Shown piece by piece: positions 1-10,798 of a DNA stretch of 64,000 bases. The position numbers were made by a program, and so were the translations under genes. Numbering within the stretch: the first letter of the stretch is position 1; each line of letters opens with the position of its first letter. Under the pieces are notes generated by a model. It saw only the letters and a program-made list of their open reading frames with translations. It was not told the origin of the DNA and did no database searches. Location: NCBI GenBank assembly GCA_030247885.1, contig JAPDRO010000007.1:875501-939500 (forward strand), given 5' to 3'. The stretch comes from Taxawa tesnikishii (nom. ined.). Its lineage: Eukaryota > Ascomycota > Dothideomycetes > Dothideales.

Positions 1-286
1 TGTTTAGGAGGATCGAGGATCCGCCTTGGCCTTGAAAAATGGCAGAGGGAGAGCGTGAGATACCACCAGATGAATGGACCACCGATGATGAGGGGGCATC
101 GTTCGCTCTAACTAGCTTTGCTACGAACGACCCGCCTGTCCAAGAAGGCCCATGGAATCCAGTCTCTATACAATACTGGGGTATCTTCCCATACGCAAAC
201 AATGCGTCCCGAACACCATCCTGCCCCTATCATGCCTCCTAAGAAAACGCCGAATGGGAATGGAGCAAGGACTGCAAGACGTGGGT
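1..286. other. window edge, no gene recognised
   Basis: A 67-codon plus-strand reading frame at 39-242 resembles nothing I recognise and has no clear splice context. The stretch lies just 3' of the sphingoid base kinase and probably holds its 3' untranslated region. Confidence 0.4.
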
Positions 287-1967
287 CTATGACGCCTCTC
301 TTGGTCCGTCAAACTCATAAGCGCCCCTTTTGCAGCTCAACACCGTACCCAACTCCCGCAACACCTCGGCCTGGAACGGCTCGAATGGCACTCGTTCGCC
401 ATCGATGCTGATATAGCCCTCCTTCTGGCCCGGTCTGAGTCTTGGACTGATCCTGTACGCACTCACTTTTCTATAATCGACAATGTCTAGGTCGAAAAAG
501 GTATTGTTTGTGACCGCATCGGCGGCCTTGAACGCCGTCCACCGCGGAATGGTACCGTCGATGTTGACGAGGTCGATAAGGTGGTCCGAGGGCAATGCGC
601 AAGGAAAGAATGGTGCGTCAGCGGACATGTAGGCCATGTTGCCCGCGTAGAAGTTTCCTAGTGTAGGCATCGAGACCGTTTCCCAATCCGCGGGAAGCTC
701 GTCGCGCACCGTTCCGTACCGCAGGACCGGCAGCTCTTCGTCAAGCGGTTCATCTGCGAGTTCAGACTCGTGATCTTGGTGTCCTTTGGCGGCGAGCGCG
801 GCTGCGCTGCTGCGGTTGCGCGCATACTCGTTCCGTATCTCCTGCTTGTCGGCGATCTCGACCTTGACGGCCACGTCGGCTGGGTACACCGTTTTCCCAA
901 GGAGCCGGATCACGAAGCCGACATCGAAGCGCTTGTTGCCCAGCCAGCGCAGGTTTTCCGTGCCCAAATCACTCTCAGCGACGATACCGACTGATTGGCT
1001 GAGGAAGCTCAGATAGCGCTTGTCGCCTTGGGTGATAGCGACCAGATCCATACTCGTCCGCAAGCCCTTAACAATTGCCAGAGCAGCCAGGGATGGCGAA
1101 TTAGTCCCGTTAAGGTTCAGTGACATGGCGTTGCCACTCCCGCAAGGTAATTGTACCACAGCAATCTTTTTCAATGCCCGCCGCGGGTACTTCTGCTTCG
1201 CCAGTCCATTGAAGACCTCATGCGGCAATCCGTCTCCGGAACAGCATGCGACCACGTCATACCTATCGATGTCCAACTTCTCCGCAATTTCGACTGCATG
1301 CTCCTTATGTTTCGTAAACTCGACGTCGATCTCGCATCTTGCTGCCTTGAATATGGGCTCAATTTCCCGCTTCCAGAGCTTGTGCGCCGCGCCTTGTCCG
1401 CCGAAGGGGTTTACTAGTACTTTGATTCTTTTGTTGATCTGTGAGACTCCGTAAGCGTGGTCTAGCAACCTTGTGACCCAGATTTTGGCGGTAGGATTCT
1501 TGTCCGCGAAGGTGTAATGAAGTGAGATGGGGCAACAGCCAGGCTTCGACGACGGCCAGGTCCCGACGGAGATGGGCAGTGCATAATGTACTGTCAGTTC
1601 GAGGTCGTCAACAGAGGCGTTGAGGATGTTGCGATAGGGTATATCGGTGGGTTTATGCGTGTCTGCGACAGTCAGAGGACGTAAGGTTGTACGTAATAGT
1701 CGGCGTACCGGTCGGTAGCAGGCCGCAGCAATTGAAGCCATTTGTTCGCCGGAAGCCTGGATCTGTGTATACATGTCAGCACGCCATGAGTTGCAGACTG
1801 AGAGAGACGATCTTGGCCATACCGTTGACTTGTAAGGCGTCGGGACCAAGTGTGAGAGCGACATTTCCGTTTAGATGTAGCGTTGTGGCAGCTGTGGTGG
1901 ACATGTCCGTAGCCAGCGGGTCTTCGAACGGATTCTCCTGATTAGGAGCGTGCTCACGCTCGGCCAT
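287..1967 (-). CDS. sphingoid long-chain base kinase (LCB4/5, sphingosine kinase family)
   Basis: Lipid kinase of the diacylglycerol/sphingosine kinase fold, expected to phosphorylate dihydrosphingosine and phytosphingosine at membranes. Seen: the ATP-loop motif NPFGGQGAAHKLW, a CCSGDGLPHEVFNGL motif matching the family's SGDG(L)xHE core, then VQLPCGSGNAMS. The C-terminal third carries YISIDGERVPFEPFQAEV, typical of the family's last beta strands. The start ATG at 1967 opens a short exon ending ...LTLGPDALQVN. One intron follows, probably 1822-1663 (GTATGG donor, CTGAC branch, GCAG acceptor), although other donors near 1780-1800 are possible. With that choice the product is about 506 residues, normal for fungal LCB kinases. 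No frame break is seen. Its promoter holds an (AT)11 run. Confidence 0.85.
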
Positions 1968-1978
1968 GGCGCCTGAGA

Positions 1979-2000
1979 ATATATATATATATATATATAT
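1979..2000. repeat. (AT)11 microsatellite
   Basis: Eleven AT units in a row lie a dozen bases upstream of the sphingoid base kinase start codon, so in its 5' untranslated region or core promoter. Length polymorphism is likely. Confidence 0.9.
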
Positions 2001-2720
2001 TGATGCGGTTAATTCTTTAGAGATACAGGTACAACGGAGGTGCTGGCGGGCGTGATTACAATGCGGCGAAGAGGGTAGGTACCGGGAAACACAAGGTTCG
2101 GAAGCGAGACAAAAACGATGAAGCGAATGTGTGCATTAAGTGTAATATTGATATAACATGAAGGCTGCCCCGCCGGTGTCGTCGGAGGTCACTCCCTCTC
2201 TGTTCTTGCCATGAGACGAAGGATTCAAGTGGCCGGTCCTTGATCTCGAACGCGGCCTTGGATCTTCATGAAACCATGCTGAAAAGAGTAACCGTCACGA
2301 GCGGGCCGGCGGCCGGAAGCCGAACCATTCGGCAAGCATCCGACCATCAGGGGCCTGTTCGCTGCAGTTACAGACGTACACGTATGTACGATGCACGGCC
2401 TCTGCTGCACACTCCTAACGCATCATGCACAGTTTCGTCCGTAGAGACAACAGACCGATGCGACAAGTCGATACACACCATCTCTCAAACTGACACAACG
2501 CCTGATCTACTTTTCAAGCTCCAGATTCCTGAAGCGCCTAGCCAGGGATGCAGTCATCACACTCTCGTAAGCCCAATCTACCATGACAACTCTGTGTCGC
2601 GTACAATCACTGCAATCGCTCAAGCCTCGCTTCCGGTTCCGGCCAAACTTACATGCCTTTCTCGCGGCCGACACGATTGTAGCATCAGTGGCTCTTGAAT
2701 GCCTTCATTCATTACCCGTC
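2001..2720. other. intergenic, no gene seen
   Basis: Between the 5' end of the sphingoid base kinase and the 3' end of SEC26. A 152-codon frame at 2240-2698 on the plus strand has no recognisable domain, and its downstream neighbour overlaps the real last exon of SEC26 on the other strand. Confidence 0.5.
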
Positions 2721-5700
2721 TCATACTATCTCTCCAATCTTGTTTAGGCCCTTGAGCGAACCAAGGCTCAGAGCGAGGCCTTGCGACCGGCTTCGTATCC
2801 GTACAAAGCCGGTGACGGGCCCATTCTCGCCTTCCTGCTCCACACTCAGGTTGGCCAATGCATCCTCACCTAATCACAGTCAGTAGGCATGCTCGGAGTG
2901 ATTTCAGGAAGGAAGGACTCTTACCAAAGACACTCCGAGCGTAAAGGTTTGCGCTCAGGAACTGACAGTCTCCACTGAGGCTTGCATCAGGCGTCAGACA
3001 ACTCATGTTGGTGACCTTCATCAGGCCGCCCAAGAATTCCCTCAGACCCTTGCCAGGAGGCATTTTCGTGTTGATGTTGACCTTATTCTCCCACTCGAAC
3101 TCTGTCCACATCGTCCTGAATTGGGTCTCGGTGCACTGCGCCGGCTGGATGTAGTCCATGACGTCGACGTGCACGTCGTTGAGGATAACAACGTTCGTCT
3201 CAGTTGATGAGGCGCCTTCGTAAATGACGTTTCCGAAGATGACACCGGTGTCTGTTGATGAGACCTTGATAGTTGCCTGCACGTTGAGGAAATCGAGTGG
3301 CGGCAGATTCTGCGTCGTGGGCCGTTCAACAACCTTGAGGTCACCAAGCGTTGCGAACTCCACTGAGAGGTTCTGTAGAGTCTCGCGCGTCTGGTTCACA
3401 AGCAGAACGTCTAGTATGATGTCGAATTGGTGCACCTGCACGTATGCCTCGGCATAGACTGGGTCGGAGAATCCAGTGAGCTGCACCACGCGGCTGAGCT
3501 TCGATGTGAGATCTTCAGTCGCGCCGTCGCCCCCAGTAGCCTTCTCTAAATCAAGCTGAATCTCGTCGGCACCATCGATGACGTTCTTCTTGCTGAGCTG
3601 CCGGATTGAGACAACATCGTCGACCTGAATGGCGTTCTTCGCCTTGGCGACCGCATCCTTCTCTGCGCGCTTCTTCTCTTCCACCTGAACCATATCCCTG
3701 AATGCCTTCCGTGTGTCGTCAAGGAAGGCATTCTCGAGCTCGCGCTTTTGCGCGAATTCCGCCAGCGACCTCACGCAAGACATGATACGATCAATGGAAT
3801 CTTCATCAATGGGCGCCTTGGCAAAGTCAGACTGACCAGCACGAATGATCGAAATCATGATAAGCATAGCCTCAGCACGGAGAGCGTTGGTCCTTGCTTC
3901 ATCCTGAGAGATCTCGCTGTGGCGCATGACAAGCTTGGTAAGTGTGGAAGACAGGACGGTTGCCAGGTAGTAGTCGCCGTCCAGAATAAGCTGCCGCAAC
4001 GGCGGTTTCTGGGCCGCCTTGACAGCCTCAAGCTTAGCCTTGACTGCAGACTGGCTCGTAAGGGCGCTTTCTGTGGCATAGGTACCGTCTGCAAGCACCT
4101 TCCGGGAGCCCGTTGGTGCAGTGGGTTTGGCGTGGCCATTGACCTGGTCCTCCAGGTTCGGCTCACCATCATGAGGCTCCTTCAGCAGACGCTCCTCTGC
4201 AGCCACAATAGGGATTTCACCCAAGCTTGCGCGTATCCGTTTCCATGCTTCCCGAATGTCGTTGGCTTCAAGAGAATATTCTCCAACGATCCAAAGGGCT
4301 CCACGGTATACCTTTCCTGCTCGGACCTCGCTGAGTGTAGACACGAGCCTCTCAACAATGTTCTGGCGAAGCTTGGGGAACTTCTCAACAACCTCCTTGA
4401 CAAACGAGATGACATCCACCGCAGAAGCGTTATTAAAGTCCGCGATGAAGTCCATCAGAAGTCCAACAACGCTGGCAGCTACCTCGGAGAACTTGATTGC
4501 GCATTGATGGATGGAGTGGATGAGTAGAGACCTGTATTCGTTGTTTTTCTCGTATTGCTCGTCGACGGTCTTGGCGAGTTCTTTCTTCAGTAGCATGACG
4601 ACTTCCTCGACATTCCTACTGGTGACCATATCCATTGCAATGCTGAGGGCTTTTCTTCGTACGTCAAGGTCTGGGCTGGACAACACGCGCAATATTTCCA
4701 TGGTAAGGTCGTCCAGAACTCCTTCATTTTGACGCCGGAGCTGGTTGACCTTCTCCAGTACAATCAATTTGACATTATTGTCTGGCTCCTTAATGCTCAG
4801 CTCAATGAACTTCGCCGCGGCGGCTTTGACAGCTACTGGGTTGTTTGTAAGTGCAGTAAGAGAGGAAGCAGCCTCGTAGATCACGGTGGATTCCTTGGCT
4901 TCCAGTAGATCGAAGATGAGACGCAGATACCGAGCCTAGACCGTTTGTCAGTGTCACAACAAGACGAGACGACCCAAGATTTACCTTACCTTATTTTGTG
5001 CGTTTGTGACGGCGTCCTTGCGGATGAATTCCAGCTCAACCAGCTGCAGTAACTCATCTGCGTTGGGTATGCCCTCAAAAACACTACTTAGATACTCCAA
5101 GGCCGCATCGTGACTGATTGTCTGCAATGCAGCGAACGCATTCCTCTTGCAAGTAGTATCGCTTTCCGACTCCAAGAAAGTTTGTAGCAGCTCGGGCGCG
5201 TCGGGCATCAGCGCCTCGTTGTGCTGGTAGATAGACGCAATGGCGAATACTGCATTCTTGCGAACGTACGAATGGCGATGTTCGAGACAAGCTCGGGCAG
5301 GTGCAAGAAGCGGTTCTATGAGTTCGGGATCCCGTAGCTTGCAGAGGAAACGGAGGGTGTTGCCGCGAATGTACTCGTTGGCGTGCTGCAGATCCATTCT
5401 GATTCCGTTGCTGTGGCTATCAGTTCGAAGAACCAAATGCCCTCGTATGCCAAATCCGCTACATACCAGACAAGAATCATCTCCTGCTTGAGCTTTCCGT
5501 TTGCATCGTGCTTGGGACATATCTCGTAGTAAAGGTATAACAACTTCTTCAGGGGCTTGCTCTTGGAGGGCATAACGAATCGAATGATATGCATCAGAAG
5601 CTGAGGCATCGGATCGCCGTTGAGCATGATTGTCAATATGCGCTTCATGGTCTCTTGCTTGGTCTCGTCGGTTCCCTTCTCTAGCTGTGTCCGGAGATCT

Positions 5701-5771
5701 TGCAGGGACGGCTGATCTGCTGTGTTCTCTTGGTGCACCAAGCTGTATGCTTGATCCAGAAAGGTCGCCAT
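2721..5771 (-). CDS. SEC26: coatomer subunit beta (COPI, beta-COP)
   Basis: Beta subunit of the COPI coat that drives Golgi-to-ER and intra-Golgi retrograde vesicles. Four exons: 5771-5467, 5410-4990, 4935-2925 and 2869-2721. The introns are 53-56 nt with clean GT-AG ends. Spliced length is 2886 nt, giving 961 residues, the usual size. Seen: N-terminal armadillo/HEAT solenoid with [20 protein letters not shown] and [20 protein letters not shown]; the middle [20 protein letters not shown]; and the C-terminal appendage ending [20 protein letters not shown]. The last exon is easy to miss: reading through intron 3 gives a false stop at 2866. No frame break. The 5' end faces mago nashi, so the two share a 426-bp divergent promoter region. 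Confidence 0.97.
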
Positions 5772-6197
5772 GGCGGGCAATGGCCTCCTCACGGAGCTCG
5801 TTGAGTGTCAAGCTGCTGCTGAGGGTAGGAGACTCCTTTTGGTTCGGTCGGTGAAGCTCTCAAAGGATAGCGGGCTCTAAGGGTAAGAGAGGAGCCAAGG
5901 GATCAGGAGGGAGCGAAGGCGAGTTGAATGCCGGAGATGTCCAGTTGAAGAAGAAAGGTAATTGAACTGAAAGACGAAGACGCTCCCCAGACAATCCTCA
6001 AAGGTGTTCACAAACAAGGGTAGACGCGGTCCTCCGAGGGGTTGTCGTTGTCAATACCACCTGGCCAAAAATAAGCGAACCATCTCCGCAACGCAACAAG
6101 CCACTTCGAAGTTCAGCCCTACAGCAGACCCTCAGCCACCAGCAAATATCTACGGACTTTCAACTGTCTTGTCTGCGACACGCCCACAACAGAAAGA
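5772..6197. promoter_or_regulatory. divergent promoter region SEC26 / mago nashi
   Basis: The start codons of SEC26 (minus) and mago nashi (plus) are 426 bp apart and point away from each other, so both promoters and both 5' untranslated regions must fit here. No specific factor site is claimed. Confidence 0.6.
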
Positions 6198-7050
6198 ATG
6201 GCATCCGCTGAGCCTTTCTATGTCAGATACTAGTAAGTCACGGATTTCTTTGCTCCAAAATATTGAAAGAACACGACCGCCATGCTCGCCGCTTGGATAC
6301 AACTTTCTTCTCGCAAGAGCCAGTAGGGCTCATTCATACACAGTACTAACATCATGCAGCTCTGGACACTCTGGCAGATTCGGTCACGAGTTTCTCGGTT
6401 AGCCCTATGATGAGAGGAGTTCTAGCTTACACCAGCTCATGAAACGAATGTATAGAATTTGATTTCCGCGCCTTGGGCGATGGGCGATCCGCTTCAGCAC
6501 GATATGCAAACAACTCGAACTACCGTAACGACTCCTGATTCGTAAAGAGAGTAAGAGTTTTGTGTTTCGGGAAACACATTGAGGGTTTGCTAACGCTTCT
6601 CGTAGTGTGCGTGAGCTCTCTCATGATCGATGAGATCAAGCGCATTATCAAAGAAAGCGAGATCATGAAGTGAGCGGAATTTAGTGCGCAAATACTGCCT
6701 CACATTGACACTACGTAGGGAAGACGACACCAAATGGCCACAGAAGAACAAAGACGGCAGACAGGAATTGGAGATTCGGTTAGGCAACGAGCACATCTCC
6801 TTCGAAGTAAGCCCAGTCAACAACAACCAAGTCTCATATGGCTAACACGAGCTGCAGACCGCCAAAATCGGCTCCCTGGTAGATGTGAACGAGTCGGAAG
6901 ATCCTGAAGGACTGCGTGTCTTCTACTACCTCGTTCAGGACCTCAAGGCTCTGGTGTTTTCGCTGATCTCACTGCATTTCAAGGTAAAGGCGTCCGCGAT
7001 TATCCTGCCACTCACGCCTACTGACCCTAAACCAGATCAAGCCTATCTAG
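6198..7050 (+). CDS. mago: Mago nashi, exon junction complex core protein (frame break in assembly)
   Basis: Partner of Y14 in the exon junction complex, which marks spliced mRNA. Seven exons fit: 6198-6232, 6360-6397, 6456-6550, 6606-6669, 6719-6806, 6858-6983 and 7036-7050. Diagnostic stretches are [54 protein letters not shown] and [20 protein letters not shown], ending HFKIKPI. In exon 3, after the codons for NYRND, the frame hits TGA. The expected LIRKE lies one base out of frame, so one base appears missing from the CC at 6534-6535. With it restored the spliced length is 462 nt (153 residues, the usual size). A program may instead use a GTAACG donor inside exon 3, which keeps the frame but deletes the conserved RND-LIRKE segment. 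Confidence 0.93.
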
Positions 7051-7499
7051 GCAATACATGCTCCTCGCGCATCGGCGCATTAGGCGGAGCATCCGGAGGC
7101 GTTCAGGACAGGATTACCCAGAGGATAGGATGTCATCATTGGGGTAGTTACTTCTGACGGTACGGCTGAATCTGTAGCGCATGCCTTGCGCATGGGACAG
7201 AGGGAGGTGGGCGTTTCATGGCACACTATGAGGCTATACATGGCGGCACGTGCACGGGGTCCTCTCCGCTAAAGCTTGCCTTTGTTCCCCGCAAAAGACA
7301 GCTGAGCCGAGCCCAGCGGCCGGCTTCGCCCCAGATGTGGAATTGAAGAAACAACCGTCATAGTTCCATCCATCCTATCTGATTCATCGCGCCATTCATC
7401 TGTGTTTATTCTCCTACATACCTACACTCGCCATTGACTCCATTCGCCTACGACAGTCACTGATGTACCTCTAAACAGCGCTGTAATTCTCCCTCCATC
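7051..7499. other. intergenic between mago nashi and GID4
   Basis: Holds the mago nashi 3' end and the GID4 promoter. No gene or repeat seen. Confidence 0.5.
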
Positions 7500-8665
7500 A
7501 TGCCGACGCCGAATGACGAAACACTTCCACTCACGCCGCCCGTGTCCAGTCCAGACTTGAGAGCTGCGCACACGACATGTCCACCTGAAGAAGATCGAGA
7601 ACATCACACGCCGAGAGAGGAAAGAGTCAACATAGAGGCTTCAACAAGTGCTGCAGATGCGCCGGCCCAGCAGCAACAACCTTCCCCTGAGGCTGACATT
7701 GAGGCCGGCGTAACGGAAACTGTCGATTCACCAGAAGCAAGTGCTAAGCGCATGGAAGATGTAGAAGAAGCATTGCTCAGGGACTCACCCGCTTCCCTGA
7801 GCCCCGCCGATGAGTCAAAAGAAAGCGATGCGCGGTTGGCGCATTCCATGTCGGCAACTGCTATTTCGCCGGCGTATCCCTTAGAGTATCTTGGCTATCC
7901 TTCGGACGGAGATAGGGTAACAATATCATACTAGGTTGGAGGTTCGCGTGTTCATGACTGAGAATCGCTCCCTAGTTACTCCCGAATTCGACCTCGTCGT
8001 TCCTACGCCCGGGTAGCAAGTTCCGCGGTATCCAGCAGTCGGATCGTCAAGTCTACGAAGTACAAGTCGAGATGAAACATGTTGATATGCAAGAGTCGTT
8101 CCTCTGTGGTTATTTACGCATTCAAGGTGGGTGCAACATTCCCGGACTAGTAGTCAGGCGTTGCGCGCATGTTGACACTCACCAGGCCTTACTGACGATC
8201 ATCCTACCCTCACGACATACTTTGAAGGCGAAATCATCGGGAACAAGCACACGTTCAAGACTTCACATCCAGAATGGGGCTCGTCAGAAAAGGTGGACAT
8301 GCAGCACTGGGCGCGCTTCCCGGCGTGGCGGCCGTTGGCAAAGCAAGCAAAGTCACCCGCGTTCAGCTTCAAAGACTTTGCGCAAAGAGAATACCTCTTC
8401 ATGAGGTGGAAGGAATACTTCTTGGTCCCGGACCATAAAGTGAAGACAATCACTGGGGCCAGTTTCGAGGGCTTCTACTACATTTGCTTCAATCAGTGTA
8501 CCGGGAACGTTAGTGGCATTTACTTCCATGCCAAAAGCGAGAAGTATGTCTAGTCAACTCGGCCGGTTCGTACTCAACGGACTAACGTGCGGCAACAGGT
8601 ACCAGCAGCTTCAACTTGACCATGTGGATGATCGTGGATGCACAGGCGCGATTGAATTCCGGTGA
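7500..8665 (+). CDS. GID4: GID complex substrate receptor, VID24/GID4 family
   Basis: Recognition subunit of the GID/CTLH E3 ubiquitin ligase. In yeast it binds Pro/N-degrons of gluconeogenic enzymes for glucose-induced destruction. Four exons: 7500-7916, 7976-8126, 8186-8543 and 8599-8665, for 330 residues. The first 140 residues are low-complexity, Pro/Glu/Ser-rich and probably disordered. The beta-barrel domain then starts near residue 145. Its family hallmarks are ESFLCGYLRI, GLTDDHPTLTTYFEGEIIG, YLFMRWKEYFLVPDHKV and GASFEGFYYICFNQ, and it ends GAIEFR. The four exons join in frame with no break. Confidence 0.92.
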
Positions 8666-9152
8666 GATACGAATTGCATGACGGGGACATCTTGACACCG
8701 CGTTGAGGGTAGCATCAGTGTTTGATTCTGGCAGGTTTAGCGATCGCTTCATAGGAGGAGTTGGGATAGGTGTCGTTGCTGTTCGATCTGTTGCGCGGGG
8801 AGGAGCTAGGCGGGCTTGGGATGTGTCGGTATATATTGTAGATCATACTCTAGTGCTTCATAAGCATGCGACGAATGCGTCCTGAGGAAGAAACATGCGT
8901 CCCGGGTATTGTATTGATGCGGCCATTGATCTGTAAACGAGGACCTTACTTTATGCGTAAATGCCAAGAATCGGCGGGGTCTGAACACGCGTGCCAGCTT
9001 CACTTCCGGCCAAGCTCTACGGTGACAACCTACAACCGATGCGCCCGACCTTACTGCAACTGCACTCCTACACATTCCTCATCGTCACACCTCCTTATCC
9101 AAACAACTCGCGGTTGATTTGCTCCTGGTACGATTGAACTGCGTACATAACA
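8666..9152. other. intergenic between GID4 and VPS26
   Basis: Short reading frames on both strands here match nothing recognisable. Contains the 3' end of GID4 and the VPS26 promoter. Confidence 0.5.
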
Positions 9153-10319
9153 ATGTCATACTTCTTCTCCACGCCCGTCGACATCGACGTGGTCCTCGAG
9201 GACACGGACGAGCGGGCCATGGTAGATGTAAAGCTGGATAAGAACCGGCGCGAGAAGGCACCGCTATACATGGATGGAGAGAGTGTCAAGGGTGCCGTCA
9301 CCATCCGGCCCAAGGACGGCAAGAGGTTGGAGCACACAGGCATCAAGGTGCAATTCATTGGCACAATCGGTACGTCTTTCGGCGCGCACTTTCCCCACCC
9401 TGCACTAGGAACTATGCGCTGGAGTTTGCGCCAGCAAAGGGCAAGGGTCAGACAGAGACTGCCAGAAGAGGGTTCGAACGCTGACTCGAGTGTTGCTGGG
9501 TAGAAATGTTCTTCGACCGCGGCATACACCACGAGTTCCTGTCTCTGCAGACCGAATTGGCGGCGCCCGGCGACCTGCAACACCCGCAAGTCTTCCCCTT
9601 CGTCTTCAAAAACGTCGAAAAGCCATACGAGTCCTACTCCGGCATCAACGTGCGGCTGCGGTACTTCATCCGGGTGACGGTCTCACGGCGCATGGCGGAC
9701 GTGATTCGTGAGAAGGACCTGTGGGTGTACAGCTACCGAATGCCCCCTGAGACGAACAGTGTGATCAAGATGGACGTGGGTATTGAGGACTGCCTGCACA
9801 TTGAATTCGAGTACAGCAAGAGCAAGTACCATCTCAAGGACGTCATCGTCGGACGCATTTACTTCCTGCTCGTACGGCTCAAGATCAGGCACATGGAGTT
9901 GAGCATTATTCGGCGTGAGACGACCGGCGTGCCGCCGAATCAGTACAACGAGAGTGAGACGTTGGTCAGATTTGAGGTAAGGCACTCACTTCCGTGATCA
10001 AGATACACAACTCATACGACGTGGTTGGGCTCTTTCATTGAACAAGGCTGCTGATACTGATTGCAACGGAACAGATCATGGACGGCTCCCCTCGCGGGGC
10101 GAAACGATCCCCATCCGCCTCTTCCTGGGCGGCTTCGACCTGACGCCCACGTTCCGCGAAGTCAATAAGAAGTACTCGACGCGCTACTACCTGTCTCTTG
10201 TACTGATCGACGAGGACGCACGGCGCTACTTCAAGCAAAGTGAGATCGTGCTATACCGGCAGGCGCCCGAGGGAGTCGAGGCGGCGCAGAGGCAGGCGAA
10301 GGAGATTGCTCAGAGCTAG
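9153..10319 (+). CDS. VPS26: retromer subunit VPS26 (frame break in assembly)
   Basis: Arrestin-fold subunit of retromer, which retrieves cargo from endosomes to the Golgi. Exons 9153-9369, 9504-9976 and 10075-10319. Seen: DVVLEDTDERAMVDVKLDK near the N terminus, KRLEHTGIKVQFIGTIE, MFFDRGIHHEFLSL, LRYFIRVTVSRR, KMDVGIEDCLHIEFEYSKSK and ELSIIRRETTG. Exon 3 begins in frame with IMDGSP, then the conserved RGETIPIRLFL is one base out of frame. A base seems missing from the CCCC at 10088-10091. With it the spliced length is 936 nt (311 residues). Without it, a predictor would probably choose an acceptor near 10045 and insert a false peptide in place of IMDGSP. Confidence 0.94.
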
Positions 10320-10798
10320 ATTCCCCTTCATCACTGCTGCTTCCGTTTCCCGAAACAGGCTAGATCTAACACCCTGTACAAGGGTTTCTTGCATAGCGAG
10401 GCGTTTGGCGTGGAGAGATGGGGTTTGAAAACACCCACACTGGGCTGCACGTGTGTTGTTTGGTAGACGACTGTTCTGTAGATACGGGATCCAAGTACAG
10501 CACCTATCCGCGAATGTATGAGTCGACCAGACCGTGAGTTCTTCGTCTCGCTGAGCACGCTCTCTACTCGCCTCACTTCCGCTCAGCTCGGAAACCTCGG
10601 CAAGACGGAACGAACCGACGAAGCCGACGATCAGCGTACGTCATCGTGGAGCCAAAAGCTCGAGTTTGAGCTCTGTCACCGCGCGGTCGCAACGGAAAGG
10701 CCTCAATTCGATTACTCCCGAGTCTGCATGTGAGCCTTGTCTCTGTCACCGTCAATGCCAATATAGCCATCAACTGCAACAGCCGGAGTCCTGTCACA
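10320..10798. other. intergenic between VPS26 and DGAT2
   Basis: No gene seen. The frame around 10730-10798 is open into DGAT2, so a start at 10730 rather than 10799 cannot be excluded. Confidence 0.45.

Noticed and set aside
2240-2886. Plus-strand frames of 152 and 63 codons downstream of SEC26
   Set aside because: The second overlaps the true last exon of SEC26 on the other strand; neither shows a domain.
6521-6605. Alternative mago nashi intron from GTAACG at about 6526
   Set aside because: It preserves frame but removes conserved residues that are plainly present one base out of frame.
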